A stretch of 64,000 bases of DNA from Actinomycetospora chibensis (GCF_028737215.1 NZ_JAQZAM010000019.1:1-64000), one strand, 5' to 3'; shown: positions 34,272 through 43,829, numbered from the stretch's first letter. Made by a program: numbers and translations. Notes: generated by a model not told the origin, from the letters alone.

Positions 34272-35027
34272 TCACACCCGGTCGGACACGCCCTCCCGCC
34301 GGGCCCGTTCGTAGGGCTCGGCCGTCGGCGCGGGCCGGTGCGACCAGCCCGAGTCCGACCAGCGCGTGACCCAGGGGCGGACCGCGATGGCCGGGAGGAG
34401 CCCGCGCCACGTCGTGGTCATGCGCTCCCAGGTGGTGGGGCCGTCGGGCTGGGCCTCGGCGAGGTAGTGGTGCCCGACGACGGTGCTCAGCAGCGTGGTG
34501 CTGACCGCCGCCGGGTCGGTGTCGGCGGTGAGCAGCCCGTCGGCGCGGGCTCGCGCGAGCAGGACCTCGCTCTCGGCCCGCCAGCCCTCGACCCACGTGT
34601 TCCGGTCGGCCTGCATGCCCGGGTCCTCCCGCATCACGCGCAGTCCACCCTGGACGACCGGGTCGTACATGAGGCGGCCGATCTGCGCGTCGTACACCAC
34701 CAGCAGGGTCTGCAGGGGATCGAGGTGCCGTGCCGCGATGCGCTCGGCGATGTCCTCCCACGAGGCGTGGACCTCGCCCACGACCGCCCAGCCGAGGGCG
34801 CTCTTGGAACCGAAGTGGAAGAACAGCGCGCCCTTGGTGCGGCCGCAGTCCTCGACCACCTGGACGAGCGACGTCGCGTGGTAGCCCTGGCAGGCGAACC
34901 GGCGGGCGGCCGCCAGGATCAGCTCGTGGCGCGTCGCCCCCGCCCGGGCCTGGAGACCCGCCAGGGCGGCCCCGTCCGACCATCGGGGGACCGGGAGCGT
35001 GAACCAGGCAGGCTCGCCCGGCGTCAT
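34272..35027 (-). CDS. TetR family regulator, ScbR-like
   Basis: A 251-residue regulator. The HTH lies at about residues 28-70: ATRHELILAAARRFACQGYH, then SLVQVVEDCGRTKGALFFHFGSK. The KGALFFHFxSK pattern and the long C-terminal domain resemble gamma-butyrolactone receptor homologues (ScbR/ArpA family), although no butenolide synthase gene is nearby. ATG at 35027. It is divergent from the VOC gene (112 bp gap), which is a plausible target. Confidence 0.8.
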   Translation of the reverse strand: MTPGEPAWFTLPVPRWSDGAALAGLQARAGATRHELILAAARRFACQGYHATSLVQVVEDCGRTKGALFFHFGSKSALGWAVVGEVHASWEDIAERIAARHLDPLQTLLVVYDAQIGRLMYDPVVQGGLRVMREDPGMQADRNTWVEGWRAESEVLLARARADGLLTADTDPAAVSTTLLSTVVGHHYLAEAQPDGPTTWERMTTTWRGLLPAIAVRPWVTRWSDSGWSHRPAPTAEPYERARREGVSDRV

Positions 35028-35139
35028 GCACGACCCGTGGTCGGAGCGCACCCGGCCTGCGTGGACTCCACGAGAGGATGCTGGCAGCTCCGCGCGGCTC
35101 CGCACCAGCCGTTGCGGCGGCCTGCTCGGGGGACGATCG

Positions 35140-35592
35140 GTGACGAAAGGGATGATCGACGTGCTTCTTCGCGGGGTGGACCACATCGCGTGCCTGACCC
35201 ACGACCCGGCGCGGCTCGGGGAGTTCTACGCGGCGGTCTTCGACGCCGAGATCGGGCCGACCCGTGCGCACGGCCAGGACGGCGAGGAGACGATGACGGT
35301 GATGCGGATCGGGCCGCACACCGAGCTCAACGTCTTCACGGTGCCGAGCAGCGACGAGGCCGACCGGCAGACGCCGATGTGGCACCGCGGACGCCTGGAC
35401 CACTTCGGGCTGCACGCCGCGTCCTACCCGGCGTTCGCGACGATCCGCGAGCGGCTGATGACCCGGGGTGCCTCGGACGGCACGGTCAACGACTTCGGCT
35501 CGGCGTTCAGCATGTTCTTCCGCGATCCGGACGGCCTCGAGGGCGAGGTGCTCGTGCCGAAGGCGGACGACGGGGCGCACCCCGTCGCCTGA
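35140..35592 (+). CDS. VOC (glyoxalase/dioxygenase superfamily) protein
   Basis: A 150-residue vicinal-oxygen-chelate protein. It shows two beta-alpha-beta-beta-beta modules: GVDHIACLTHDPARLGEFY with a metal His, and RLDHFGLHAASYPAF with a second His, then MFFRDPDGLEGEVL containing the third metal Glu. It could be a lyase, dioxygenase or binding protein; the substrate is unknown. GTG at 35140 is chosen because GGGGGA lies 6 nt upstream; the ATG at 35152 is directly preceded by AAAGGG and is too close to it. Confidence 0.8.
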   Translation: MTKGMIDVLLRGVDHIACLTHDPARLGEFYAAVFDAEIGPTRAHGQDGEETMTVMRIGPHTELNVFTVPSSDEADRQTPMWHRGRLDHFGLHAASYPAFATIRERLMTRGASDGTVNDFGSAFSMFFRDPDGLEGEVLVPKADDGAHPVA

Positions 35593-35709
35593 CCCGAGGT
35601 GACCGTCAGTGCTTCCAGGCAGGCCGAATCGTCCCTATGCTCACCTGTCGGTCGGAGTTCTCGGTGACGGGGTGTCACGAGGACGTGTGCCTCTCGGGAG
35701 GGAGCGGGC

Positions 35710-36672
35710 ATGGCCCTCGTCCTGGAGTCCACCGCCCACCCACCACGCGACCGGGCCGAGCTGGTGCAGGAGGTGATCGCCCGCAGCGGTGTCCGCCGCC
35801 GGGTGGAGCCGAAGGCGCCGGCCGAGTCCGTCGACATCCGGGCCGAGGCGTGGCAGCTCGGCAGCACCGGGGTGCTGCGCACCGTGGGCACGGCGTTGAC
35901 GCTGACCCGGACGGCGCGCGACGTGCGGCGGGACGCCCCGGAGCTCGTCGGGATCGCCCTCGCCCGCAGCGGGTGCACGTACTCGGCCCACGGCACCGAC
36001 CAGCGGTTGGGCCGCGACGGCGTGGTGCTCGTCGACTTCACCAGCCCGTACGCGTTCTCCCACGCCGGGCCGCGCATGAGCACCATCGTCGCGCACATCT
36101 CCCACGCCGACCTCGGCCTGAGCGCCGACGTCGTCCGGGCCGCCGTGCCCCGGCTCGCCGGCAGCGAGCTGCTGCCCCTGGTGCGGGCGCACCTCGTGCA
36201 CATGTCCGGCGCGATCGGCGAGCTCGGGGCGAGCCCCGTCGTCACCGCGGACCTGGGCGCGGCGACCGCCGACCTGACCCGGGCCCTGGTCGTCTCCGCG
36301 ACCGGGCACCGGGAGCGGGAGGTCCTGGGGGAGACGCTGCGCGCGCGGGTGGTCGCCCACGTCCGGGCCCACCTGGGCGATCGCGACCTCACGCCGGGAC
36401 GGATCGCGGCGGCGCACCACGTCTCGCTCCGCACGCTGTACAACGTCTGGGGCGACCAGGAGGAGACCCTCGCCGCCTGGATCCTGCGCGAGCGGCTGGA
36501 ACGCGTGCGCCGGGAGCTGACGTTCCTGCCGTCCGACGTCACGATCTTCGCGGTCGCGCGCCGGTGGGGGTTCGTCGACGCCGGCCACTTCGGCCGGCGG
36601 TTCCGCAACGCCTACGGGCTCACGCCGTCGGAGTGGGTGCGCCGGTCCCGTCCCGCCACTGCCGGGGCGTGA
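35710..36672 (+). CDS. AraC family transcriptional regulator
   Basis: A 320-residue regulator with an N-terminal AraC-binding-like sensor (about 20-200) and a C-terminal double HTH (about 215-315): HVSLRTLYNVWGDQEETL and WGFVDAGHFGRRFRNAYG, ending PSEWVRRSR. The N-terminal pattern (TSPYAFSHAG, VRAHLVHMSGAIGE) matches the regulators with AraC-binding-like domain that often control oxygenase genes. GGGAGG precedes the ATG. It overlaps a convergent second AraC gene by 53 bp. The two proteins look paralogous. Confidence 0.88.
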   Translation: MALVLESTAHPPRDRAELVQEVIARSGVRRRVEPKAPAESVDIRAEAWQLGSTGVLRTVGTALTLTRTARDVRRDAPELVGIALARSGCTYSAHGTDQRLGRDGVVLVDFTSPYAFSHAGPRMSTIVAHISHADLGLSADVVRAAVPRLAGSELLPLVRAHLVHMSGAIGELGASPVVTADLGAATADLTRALVVSATGHREREVLGETLRARVVAHVRAHLGDRDLTPGRIAAAHHVSLRTLYNVWGDQEETLAAWILRERLERVRRELTFLPSDVTIFAVARRWGFVDAGHFGRRFRNAYGLTPSEWVRRSRPATAGA

Positions 36673-37348
36673 CGCCGAACGCCGCCCGGAAGCGCCGCGA
36701 GAAGAAGCTCGGGTTGTCGAAGCCCCAGGTGCGGGCCACGGTGGCGATCGAGTGGTGGCGACGGCCGGGGGCCGCGAGGTCGGTCCGGGCACCCTCGAGT
36801 CGTCGCTCGATGATCGATTGCTCGAGACCGACGCCGCGCTCCTCGAAGATCCTGTAGAGGGCGCGGACCGAGATGCCGTTCTCCGCGGCGATCTCCGCGG
36901 GACCGAGGTCGGGGTCGCGGAGGTGGGTGCGCACGTAGGCGTCGACCCGGTCCGCGGTCGACGCCGTCCTCGTCTCGTCGGGTCCCCGGGCCTGCCCGGC
37001 GGCGGAGAGGACGAGGGCGCGCACCAGCCGCACCGAGGCCCGGCCGAGGTCCGCGGCGACGGCGCTGCCGGCGGGCGTGCGCGCCTGGGCTTGCACGCGG
37101 ACGACGTGGTCCCGGACGAGGGGGTACAGCGGGCTGGAGCGCAGCTCGCGCGCGGCCTCCCGGACGACGTCCAGGGGCAGGCCGAGCTCGTCGAGGTCGA
37201 TGTGGACGGCGTCCGGGGCGCCGGTGGGCCGGCCGACGGCGGCGGGCGCGCACGGGTCGACGAGGACGAGGGCGCACGACTCCGGGTCGCCGGCGGGCAG
37301 GACCAGCGTGATCTCCGGGGTGTTCGCTATCCGCTCGGGAACGAGCAC
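36620..37348 (-). CDS. AraC family regulator, N-terminally short paralogue
   Basis: A protein of about 242 residues whose C-terminal two-thirds aligns with the neighbouring 320-residue AraC protein: LVLVDPCAP versus VVLVDFTSP, then LPLDVVREAARELRSSPLYP, the HTH GISVRALYRIFEERG and WGFDNPSFFSRRFRAAFG. About 80 N-terminal residues of the sensor are missing. GTG at 37348 is chosen because GGGGAG lies 5 nt upstream; the frame is open to 37441 but the extra codons are not sensor-like. It may be a truncated paralogue or a DNA-binding competitor. Confidence 0.75.
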   Translation of the reverse strand: MLVPERIANTPEITLVLPAGDPESCALVLVDPCAPAAVGRPTGAPDAVHIDLDELGLPLDVVREAARELRSSPLYPLVRDHVVRVQAQARTPAGSAVAADLGRASVRLVRALVLSAAGQARGPDETRTASTADRVDAYVRTHLRDPDLGPAEIAAENGISVRALYRIFEERGVGLEQSIIERRLEGARTDLAAPGRRHHSIATVARTWGFDNPSFFSRRFRAAFGVTPRQWRDGTGAPTPTA

Positions 37349-37476
37349 GGGTGCTCCCCGATGTCGTGGGTCGTCCCGTCCAGCGTCGGGGCACGGGACG
37401 ACGGGGTCAACGACCACCACGACGTGCACACCGGCGGGCACGTCGCGTGGTCGTGGGGCGAGCGGGGCAGGCGGAT

Positions 37477-38346
37477 TTAGACGGTCATCGGCGCGGCCGG
37501 AGCCGATGGCGCGGGCACGATCGCCGGCGGGGTCGTCGCGTGGCGCAGGGCCCAGGCCAGGGCGTAGTCGGCGATCTCCTCCCAGCCGGGCGCGGCGGGC
37601 AGGAGGTGGGGCTTGCTGCCGAACTCGACCACCTCGGTGATCGTCTTCTCACCCTTGTAGTGCGCGGCGTTCGACCACTGGATCTTCGGCGGCATGATGT
37701 TGTCCTCGCTGCCGGCGACGAACAGCAGCGGCGCCCGGTCCTCGTTGTGGTAGTTCACCCACGTCCCGCTGTGTCCCGGGGTCAGGTTGGCCAGCGCGCT
37801 CTCGAAGAGGATGCCGCCGGACACCGGCACGGCGTAGCGCTCGTAGAGCGCGCGGGCCTCGGCCTCGGGGAAGGTGTTGGTGAAGGCGTAGTTCCAGTGC
37901 TCGAAGTCGTAGCGGATCGCCCGGTGGCGGTTGGCCGGGTTCTTCAGCACCGGGAACGTGGCCCTGGCCTGCGTGAGCGGGATGATCGGCACGCCCTCGG
38001 TGGGCGCCGAGTTCAGTGCGACGCCGGCGGCGCCGAACCCGTGGTCGAGCAGGATCTGGGTGAACGCCCCGCCCGCCGAGTGCCCGATGATGATCGGCGG
38101 GTTCTCCAGCCCGCGCAGGACCGACTCGAGATGCTCGACGATCCCGGGGATCGTGAGCGCCTCGACCGGCGCGGGATCGGTGTTGAGGGATTCGACCTCG
38201 ACCTCGAAGCCGGGGTAGGCCGGGGCGATCACCCGGTAGCCCTTGGCCTCGTAGTGGGCGATCCACTGCTCCCAGGAGCGCGGTGTCACCCAGAAGCCGT
38301 GGACGAGGACGATGGTGTCGGGGGCCGGGCGGGCGGCGTGCGTCAT
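37477..38346 (-). CDS. alpha/beta hydrolase
   Basis: A 289-residue hydrolase. VLVHGFWV is the oxyanion HG motif, GHSAGG the nucleophile elbow (Ser near residue 89), LFVAGSEDNIMPP places the acid Asp, and FGSKPHLL the His. The pattern resembles esterase/lipase-like members of actinomycetes whose substrates are not known. GAAAGGGA lies upstream of the ATG at 38346. The C-terminal 20 residues are Ala/Pro-rich. It precedes the short AraC gene on the same strand with a 128-bp gap. Confidence 0.88.
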   Translation of the reverse strand: MTHAARPAPDTIVLVHGFWVTPRSWEQWIAHYEAKGYRVIAPAYPGFEVEVESLNTDPAPVEALTIPGIVEHLESVLRGLENPPIIIGHSAGGAFTQILLDHGFGAAGVALNSAPTEGVPIIPLTQARATFPVLKNPANRHRAIRYDFEHWNYAFTNTFPEAEARALYERYAVPVSGGILFESALANLTPGHSGTWVNYHNEDRAPLLFVAGSEDNIMPPKIQWSNAAHYKGEKTITEVVEFGSKPHLLPAAPGWEEIADYALAWALRHATTPPAIVPAPSAPAAPMTV

Positions 38347-38579
38347 GACGAGGTCCCTTTCTCAGGCCGTCGTGAGGACGAGCAGGCCGTCCCAACCTGG
38401 CAGCGGGAGCCCGGGCGGAATGTCCTGTCCGCGCAGAGCAGTGGGCTGTGCGTGCACGGTCGCGGGGCGAGCGCGGATCGCCCGCTGCCGCCGCGGCCGG
38501 GTGTCCCGTCGGCAACGGAGTGGGGGCCGGCCAGTCGTGATCGATTTCGTTGTCGGGGGTCGGGGCTGGCGTTGCTGGT

Positions 38580-39230
38580 GTGAGCATCGATCTCGATCCG
38601 GGCCCCGGTGGTGTGGCCGGGTTGGAGGGTCTCGCGCCGGGGGCGGTGCTGGTCGAGGCGTTGGAGGGATCGATCCGAGGTGTGTGGAGGGTGCGGAGTC
38701 GGTCGTCTACCTGCAGGCGTGTGCGCGGGTGCGGAACCGGGCGGCGGCGCGGTTCCTGACTGCGGTGCACGAGGCCGGGCGGGCCGAGGACGGCACGACG
38801 ACGCGGCGGGGGTCGGTGGACGAGTTCTCCGGTGACGAGGTGTCGACGGCGTTGGGGTGGTCGCTGTCGATGGCGGGGCGGTGTCTGGAGTTCGCCGACG
38901 ATCTGCATCGCCGTCTGGTGGAGGTGCAGGCGGCGATGGCGTCGGGGGAGCTCGACGAGGAAGGCCCGGGTGTTCTCGGAGTGGACCCGTGGCCTGTCCG
39001 ATGATCACGCCCGTCACGTGTGCCGGGTGTTGTTGCCGGAGGCGCCGGGGTTGCCGGTGGGGGCGTTGATCGCGCGGCTGCAGGAGGTGGCGGGGGCGCT
39101 GGATCCGCAGTGGGCGGCGCGGCGGGAGCGGGCGGCGGAGAAGCGGCTGCGGGTGGTGGCCCGTACCGACGCACCCGCCGCAGGCCGCCGAGACGCCAGA
39201 CACCGCACACCGCCGCGGCCAGGCCCTCAT
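38580..39230 (+). pseudogene. DUF222/13E12-type (HNH endonuclease family) gene, frameshifted and truncated
   Basis: Protein similarity to the N-terminal DUF222 domain runs through three reading segments. Segment one starts at GTG 38580 (LAPGAVLVEALEGS). After a shift near 38670 the second continues with DPRCVEGAESVVYLQACARV and FLTAVHEAGRAEDG. After a second shift near 38955 the third gives RVFSEWTRGLSDDHARHVCR and AARRERAAEKRLRVVARTDA. Similarity then stops near 39200, without the C-terminal HNH nuclease domain. Such genes are repeated in actinomycete genomes and often decay. It cannot make a full protein. Confidence 0.75.
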
Positions 39231-39299
39231 CGACCCGCCCCCACCCTTCTGAGCTGGGGCCGCACGGCGCCGGCACCGGCGGGCGAGCACAGTGACGCC

Positions 39300-40286
39300 G
39301 TGCGCGGACGCCGTCGGGTGTGGACGTGGGCGCGGCGGGTCGGCCTGACCCTCCTGGTGCTCGTCGTGCTGGTGTTCGCCGTGTCGGGGGCCTATCTGGG
39401 CTGGGACCGCCTGAGCCCGGAGCAGCTCGACGTCGCGCCGCCGGGGTTCGACGTCGACGCCGCCGGGGTCCGCACGCACGTCGAGCACTGGCCCGCCGTG
39501 CGGCCGTCCGGCAAGGCGCCGCTGGTGCTGGTGCCGGGCTTCGCGGAGTCGACCTACGTCTGGTCGCGGGTCGCGCCGCTGCTCGCCGCCGACCGGGACG
39601 TCTACGCCTACGACGTGCGCGGCTACGGGTTCACCGACCGCGTGCCGCCCTACGACCTCGCGTCCGACACCGACCAGCTCGGCGGCCTCATCGCGGCGCT
39701 CGGGCTCGAGCGTCCGATCGTCGTCGGGCACTCCTCGGGCGTCGCGATCGCCCTGTCGCTGGCACTCCGTGCGCCGACGAGCATCACCGGCGTCGTCGCG
39801 GCCAACGGGGACGGCACCCCCTACTTCGGGACCGACCGCACGAGCTCGGGCGGCGGAGCACGCCGGGTGCTCGTCGACCCGATCGCGCCCGCGCTCGTCA
39901 CCGCGGCGATGCGGCACCGTGCCCCGATCCGCTCGATCGTCGCCGCGCAGTGCGGGCCCGGGTGCCCGGTCGACGACGCCGCGATCGACCGGTGGCGCGC
40001 GCCGTTCCTGCTCCCGGGGGCCGTCGACGCGCTGACGAGCATCCTGCGGCAGCCGCTCATCGGCCTCACCGACGCGCAGGAGTCGACCGTCGCCGTCCCC
40101 ACCGCGATCCTCTACGCCGGCGAGGACGGCAGCTTCACCCGCGAGCAGGCGCAGGCGACCGCCGCACGCCTGCGTACCTCCCTGATCGCGGAACTGCCCG
40201 GCGCCCGCCACCTGGCCCTGCTCGGCGAGCCGGACCGCTTCGCCACGGCGCTGATCCCGCTGCTGGACGGCCTCGACCGGCGCTGA
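39300..40286 (+). CDS. membrane-anchored alpha/beta hydrolase
   Basis: A 328-residue protein. An Arg-rich start is followed by a single hydrophobic helix (about residues 12-32, VGLTLLVLVVLVFAVSGAYL), suggesting a signal anchor with the enzyme outside. The hydrolase has VLVPGFAEST, DVRGYGFTDR, VVGHSSGVAI (nucleophile Ser), YAGEDGSF (Asp) and GARHLALL (His). Substrate unknown. GTG at 39300 is chosen, since earlier in-frame codons belong to the DUF222 remnant. No clear Shine-Dalgarno. Confidence 0.8.
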   Translation: MRGRRRVWTWARRVGLTLLVLVVLVFAVSGAYLGWDRLSPEQLDVAPPGFDVDAAGVRTHVEHWPAVRPSGKAPLVLVPGFAESTYVWSRVAPLLAADRDVYAYDVRGYGFTDRVPPYDLASDTDQLGGLIAALGLERPIVVGHSSGVAIALSLALRAPTSITGVVAANGDGTPYFGTDRTSSGGGARRVLVDPIAPALVTAAMRHRAPIRSIVAAQCGPGCPVDDAAIDRWRAPFLLPGAVDALTSILRQPLIGLTDAQESTVAVPTAILYAGEDGSFTREQAQATAARLRTSLIAELPGARHLALLGEPDRFATALIPLLDGLDRR

Positions 40287-40367
40287 GTCCGGGATGCGGC
40301 CCGGGTGGCAGGCCGAGTCGCAGGTCGGCGATTGACGAGGGTGGTGAACCGCGGTTCAGATGGCCGG

Positions 40368-42035
40368 GTGACCTCCGTCGACGAGACCCCGTTCTCCCGT
40401 CCGCGCCCGATCCCTGAGGACAACCTGGTCCCGGACCTGCACGGGGTCGACGCCTTCGCCGGCGATGCGATCGCGTCCGGGGTCGTCGAGCGGTACGCGC
40501 CGTGGGCCCGCGAGCGCGCCTCCGCCCTCGGGGCGCGCGTCTGGGACCCGGAGGTGCTCGAGACCGCGCGCAAGGCCCAGCGCCACTCCCCGGAGCTGCG
40601 CCCGCTGGACCGGCTGGGCCGCGAGGTCTTCGACGTCGACTTCCACCCGAGCTACCACGACCTGATGTCGCTGGCGTTCGGCTCCGGGGTGCACTCGCTG
40701 GCGTGGACCGCCGACGAGCCGGGCGCGCACACGGCGCGGGCGGTGCTGTCGTACCTCTGGAACCAGGTCGACGGCTCGACCGCCTGCCCGACGGGCATGG
40801 CCTATGCGTCGATCCCGATCCTGCGCAGCCGACCCGAGCTCGCGCCGTGGGCGGAGAAGGTGGTCGTCGAGGGCTACGACCCCGCGGACGTGCCGGTCAC
40901 CGCGAAGTCGGCGGCCACCATCGGCTACTTCATGACCGAGAAGCACGGCGGCTCCGACCTGCGGGCCAACGTCACGGTCGCCCGCCCGGTCGGCCGGCGA
41001 GGGGCGGGGGAGACCTACCTGGTCAACGGGCACAAGTGGTTCGCCTCGGTCCCGATGGCCGACTGCTACCTCACCGTGGCGCAGACCGAGGGCGGGGTCT
41101 CCTGCCTGCTCGTCCCGCGGCGGCGCGCCGACGGGAGCCTCAACGGCATCAGGGTCAACCGACTCAAGGACAAGCTCGGCAACCGGGCCAACGCCTCCTC
41201 GGAGATCGAGTACCACGACGCCGAGGCGATCCTGGTCGGCGAGGAGGGCAAGGGCGTGCGGACGATCCTGTCCTCGGCCGAGTACACCCGCCTGGACTTC
41301 GCGATCGGCTCCGCGGGCCTGATGCGTGCGGCGCTGTCCCAGGCGCTGCACTACAACGACCACCGCACCGCCTTCGGGGCCCCGCTCTCGCAGCTGCCGA
41401 TCCAGGCGCCGGTCCTCGCCGACCTGGCCCTGGAGTGGGCGGGGGCGGCGCACCTCGGGTTCCGGGTGGCGCGCGCCGTGGACCACCAGGACGACGTGTC
41501 CGAGCAGCTCGTGAGCCGCCTGCTCACGCCCGTGGCCAAGTTCTGGAACTGCCGGCGGGTCCCGGGGGTCACCGAGGAGGTCATCCAGTCCATCGGCGGC
41601 AACGCCTACATCGAGGAGCACCCGCTGCCGCGCTACTACCGCGAGGCGCCGCTGAACGCGATCTGGGAGGGCACCTCGAACATGATGGTCATGGACGTCG
41701 GGCGCGTCCTGGCCCGCGAGCCGAAGGCCCTCGAGCCGGTCCTCGACGACATCCGGCCCGCCGCGGCCGAGCACCCGCTGCTCGCCGGCGCCCTCGCCGA
41801 CATCGAGGAGCTGGTGAACGAGCCCGAGGACACCACGCGCTACCTGGTCACCCGGCTCGCGCTCGCGGCGCAGGCTGCGCTGCTCGTCGAGCACGCGCCC
41901 ACCGCCGTCGCCGACGCGTTCGTCACCTCGCGGCTCGGTACCGGCTGGGGCCCGGGCTACGGGACGCTGCGCGGCGTCGACTTCGAGGCGATCATCGATC
42001 ACGCCCGCCTGGGCCGGTCGCCGGCACCTCGGTGA
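40368..42035 (+). CDS. aidB: AidB-like acyl-CoA dehydrogenase
   Basis: A 555-residue flavoprotein of the AidB type, longer than ordinary acyl-CoA dehydrogenases. Matching landmarks: FHPSYHDLMSLAFGSGVHSL, MTEKHGGSDLRANVT, GHKWFASVPMADC, RLKDKLGNRANASSE and PRYYREAPLNAIWEG. AidB binds FAD and DNA and belongs to the adaptive response to alkylating agents in Escherichia coli; the actinomycete role is not established. GTG at 40368 is used, with weak Shine-Dalgarno support. No ada or alkB gene is nearby. The 3' end overlaps the convergent lactonase gene by 44 bp. Confidence 0.88.
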   Translation: MTSVDETPFSRPRPIPEDNLVPDLHGVDAFAGDAIASGVVERYAPWARERASALGARVWDPEVLETARKAQRHSPELRPLDRLGREVFDVDFHPSYHDLMSLAFGSGVHSLAWTADEPGAHTARAVLSYLWNQVDGSTACPTGMAYASIPILRSRPELAPWAEKVVVEGYDPADVPVTAKSAATIGYFMTEKHGGSDLRANVTVARPVGRRGAGETYLVNGHKWFASVPMADCYLTVAQTEGGVSCLLVPRRRADGSLNGIRVNRLKDKLGNRANASSEIEYHDAEAILVGEEGKGVRTILSSAEYTRLDFAIGSAGLMRAALSQALHYNDHRTAFGAPLSQLPIQAPVLADLALEWAGAAHLGFRVARAVDHQDDVSEQLVSRLLTPVAKFWNCRRVPGVTEEVIQSIGGNAYIEEHPLPRYYREAPLNAIWEGTSNMMVMDVGRVLAREPKALEPVLDDIRPAAAEHPLLAGALADIEELVNEPEDTTRYLVTRLALAAQAALLVEHAPTAVADAFVTSRLGTGWGPGYGTLRGVDFEAIIDHARLGRSPAPR

Positions 42036-42876
42036 CGAGGATGCGGGACGACCGCCGGGCCTGGACCTCGGCGAACCGGTCGATGCCCTCGAACTCGTTG
42101 CAGAGCAGGAACAGGTGTCGACCCTCCGGGCCGCCGAGGGCGCACGAGAAGCAGGGCAGCTCGGTGTCGATCCGGTGGGTGATCTCCCCGCCGTCGAGCA
42201 CGCGGACGCAGGCCCCGCCGGGCGCGCCCGGCTGTTGCGAGTGGGCGAAGGTGTCGGCGGTCTGGGCCCAGATCGCCCCGTCGGCGTCGACAGCGATGCC
42301 GTCGGGACCGAGGCCGTCGGCCCACACGCGCCGGCCGGCGAGGCTGCCGTCCGCGCCGATGTCGAACGCCGACAGGCGGCCCGCGAACGACTCGGACACC
42401 ACGAGCGTGGCACCGTCCGGGGTCACGATCATGCCGTTGGGGAACTGGATGTCCTCGGCGACCCGGCGGGACGACCCGTCCGGCGCGACGAGGTCGATCC
42501 AGCCGGGCTCCGGAGCCGCGCCACCGACGAAGTCGAAGTCGGCGCCGTTGACGTAGACGTGGCCGCGCGGGTCGACGACGACCTCGTTGGCGCCGTGGTC
42601 GCGCAGCGTCGTCGCCGGACCGCCGGGCTCGCGCAGGGTGACCGACCCGCCCGTGGTGACCAGGCGGCCGTCGGGCAGCCAGTCGATCGACCAGCCCATG
42701 GAGGCCGGGCCGGGCGCCATCACGTCGGCGCGACCGTCGAGGTCGACGGCCACGACCTCGCCGACGCCCCAGTGCGCGAACCAGAGCCGTCCGTCGTGCC
42801 AGCGGGCGGACTCCACCATCGCCAGGCCGGTGAGCAGGGTGCGGGCGGGCGGGAGGTACTCGATGTCGATGCTCAT
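41992..42876 (-). CDS. SMP-30/gluconolactonase family protein
   Basis: A 294-residue six-bladed beta-propeller. The metal ligands are visible: Glu in MVESARWHDGRLWF (about residue 22), Asn in FPNGMIV (about 147), and Asp in GPDGIAVDADGAIW (about 197). These enzymes hydrolyse sugar or other lactones with Ca2+ or Zn2+. No signal peptide is seen. It overlaps the aidB-like gene tail to tail and is divergent from the TauE gene with an 80-bp gap. Confidence 0.87.
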   Translation of the reverse strand: MSIDIEYLPPARTLLTGLAMVESARWHDGRLWFAHWGVGEVVAVDLDGRADVMAPGPASMGWSIDWLPDGRLVTTGGSVTLREPGGPATTLRDHGANEVVVDPRGHVYVNGADFDFVGGAAPEPGWIDLVAPDGSSRRVAEDIQFPNGMIVTPDGATLVVSESFAGRLSAFDIGADGSLAGRRVWADGLGPDGIAVDADGAIWAQTADTFAHSQQPGAPGGACVRVLDGGEITHRIDTELPCFSCALGGPEGRHLFLLCNEFEGIDRFAEVQARRSSRILVTEVPATGPGGRDR

Positions 42877-42956
42877 GCCTCCCCACGGACGGACCCCGGC
42901 GGGATCGACAGGCCGAACGGTACCGATCCACAGGACAGCTCCGACAGCGGCGTGAG

Positions 42957-43829
42957 GTGGCCCGGGCGACCGCCATCGACGACAGTGGCGCCGTGCGGAC
43001 GGGGCGGGACGAGCCGGCCGAGGGCGGCTCCCGCGGCGGGATCGCGGCCATCGGGGTGGTCGGCGGGGTCGTCGGTGGCCTGATCGGCGGCGGCGGCGGG
43101 GTGCTGTTCGTCGCGGGGCTCGACCGCTTCACGGCGATGTCCCGGGCCCGCGTGCACGGCACGTCGACGATCGCGAACATCGGCATCTGCGTGGCCGGCT
43201 CCGCCGCCTACGCGCTCGGCGGCGGCGCGGTCGACCTGCGCGTCGGCACAGGGATGCTGGTCGGCGGCACCCTCGGTGGCCTGATCGGGCCCCGCCTGCT
43301 GGCCCGCGCGTCGGACCGGCTGCTGCGGGTCCTGCTGATCGTGATCCTGGTGCTGACGGCCGCCAAGTTCTCGGTCGATGCGCTCGGGCTGCCGCTGCTG
43401 ACCCACGCCCTCGTGCCGTCCGGGCTGCTCGCCGACCTGTGGTTCGTGGTCCCGGCGACCCTCGTCGTCGGGATCGTGATCGGCGCCTGGTCGGGGGCGA
43501 TGGGCCTCGGCGGCGGGCTGCTCGCCGTCCCGGCGATGGTCCTGCTGTTCGGCGTCGAGCTGCACGTCGCCGCCGGGACCTCGTTGCTGATGTTCATCCC
43601 CAACTCGATCGTCGGGTCCTGGGTGCACATCCGTCAGGGCACGGCGTCCGCCCGCTGGGGATGGCTGCTGGGGCTGACGTCGGCGCCCGGGGTCGTCGCC
43701 GGGGCCCTGCTCGGCCTGGCGCTGGACACGGTGGTGCTCGGCCTGGTCTTCGCGACGTTCGCGCTGCTCATGGCGGTGCGCGAGACCCTGGCTCTCCTGC
43801 GCCGCCCGGCTACCGCTCGTGCCAGGTGA
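42957..43829 (+). CDS. TauE/SafE family anion exporter
   Basis: A 290-residue integral membrane protein with about eight hydrophobic segments in two halves. Each half starts with a Gly-rich loop: GGVVGGLIGGGGGVLFV and GAWSGAMGLGGGLLAVPAM, the family signature. It probably exports sulfite, sulfonates or related organic anions. The start is uncertain: GTG at 42957 or GTG at 42993; neither has a good Shine-Dalgarno. Its end overlaps a convergent membrane-protein gene by 20 bp. Confidence 0.85.
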   Translation: MARATAIDDSGAVRTGRDEPAEGGSRGGIAAIGVVGGVVGGLIGGGGGVLFVAGLDRFTAMSRARVHGTSTIANIGICVAGSAAYALGGGAVDLRVGTGMLVGGTLGGLIGPRLLARASDRLLRVLLIVILVLTAAKFSVDALGLPLLTHALVPSGLLADLWFVVPATLVVGIVIGAWSGAMGLGGGLLAVPAMVLLFGVELHVAAGTSLLMFIPNSIVGSWVHIRQGTASARWGWLLGLTSAPGVVAGALLGLALDTVVLGLVFATFALLMAVRETLALLRRPATARAR

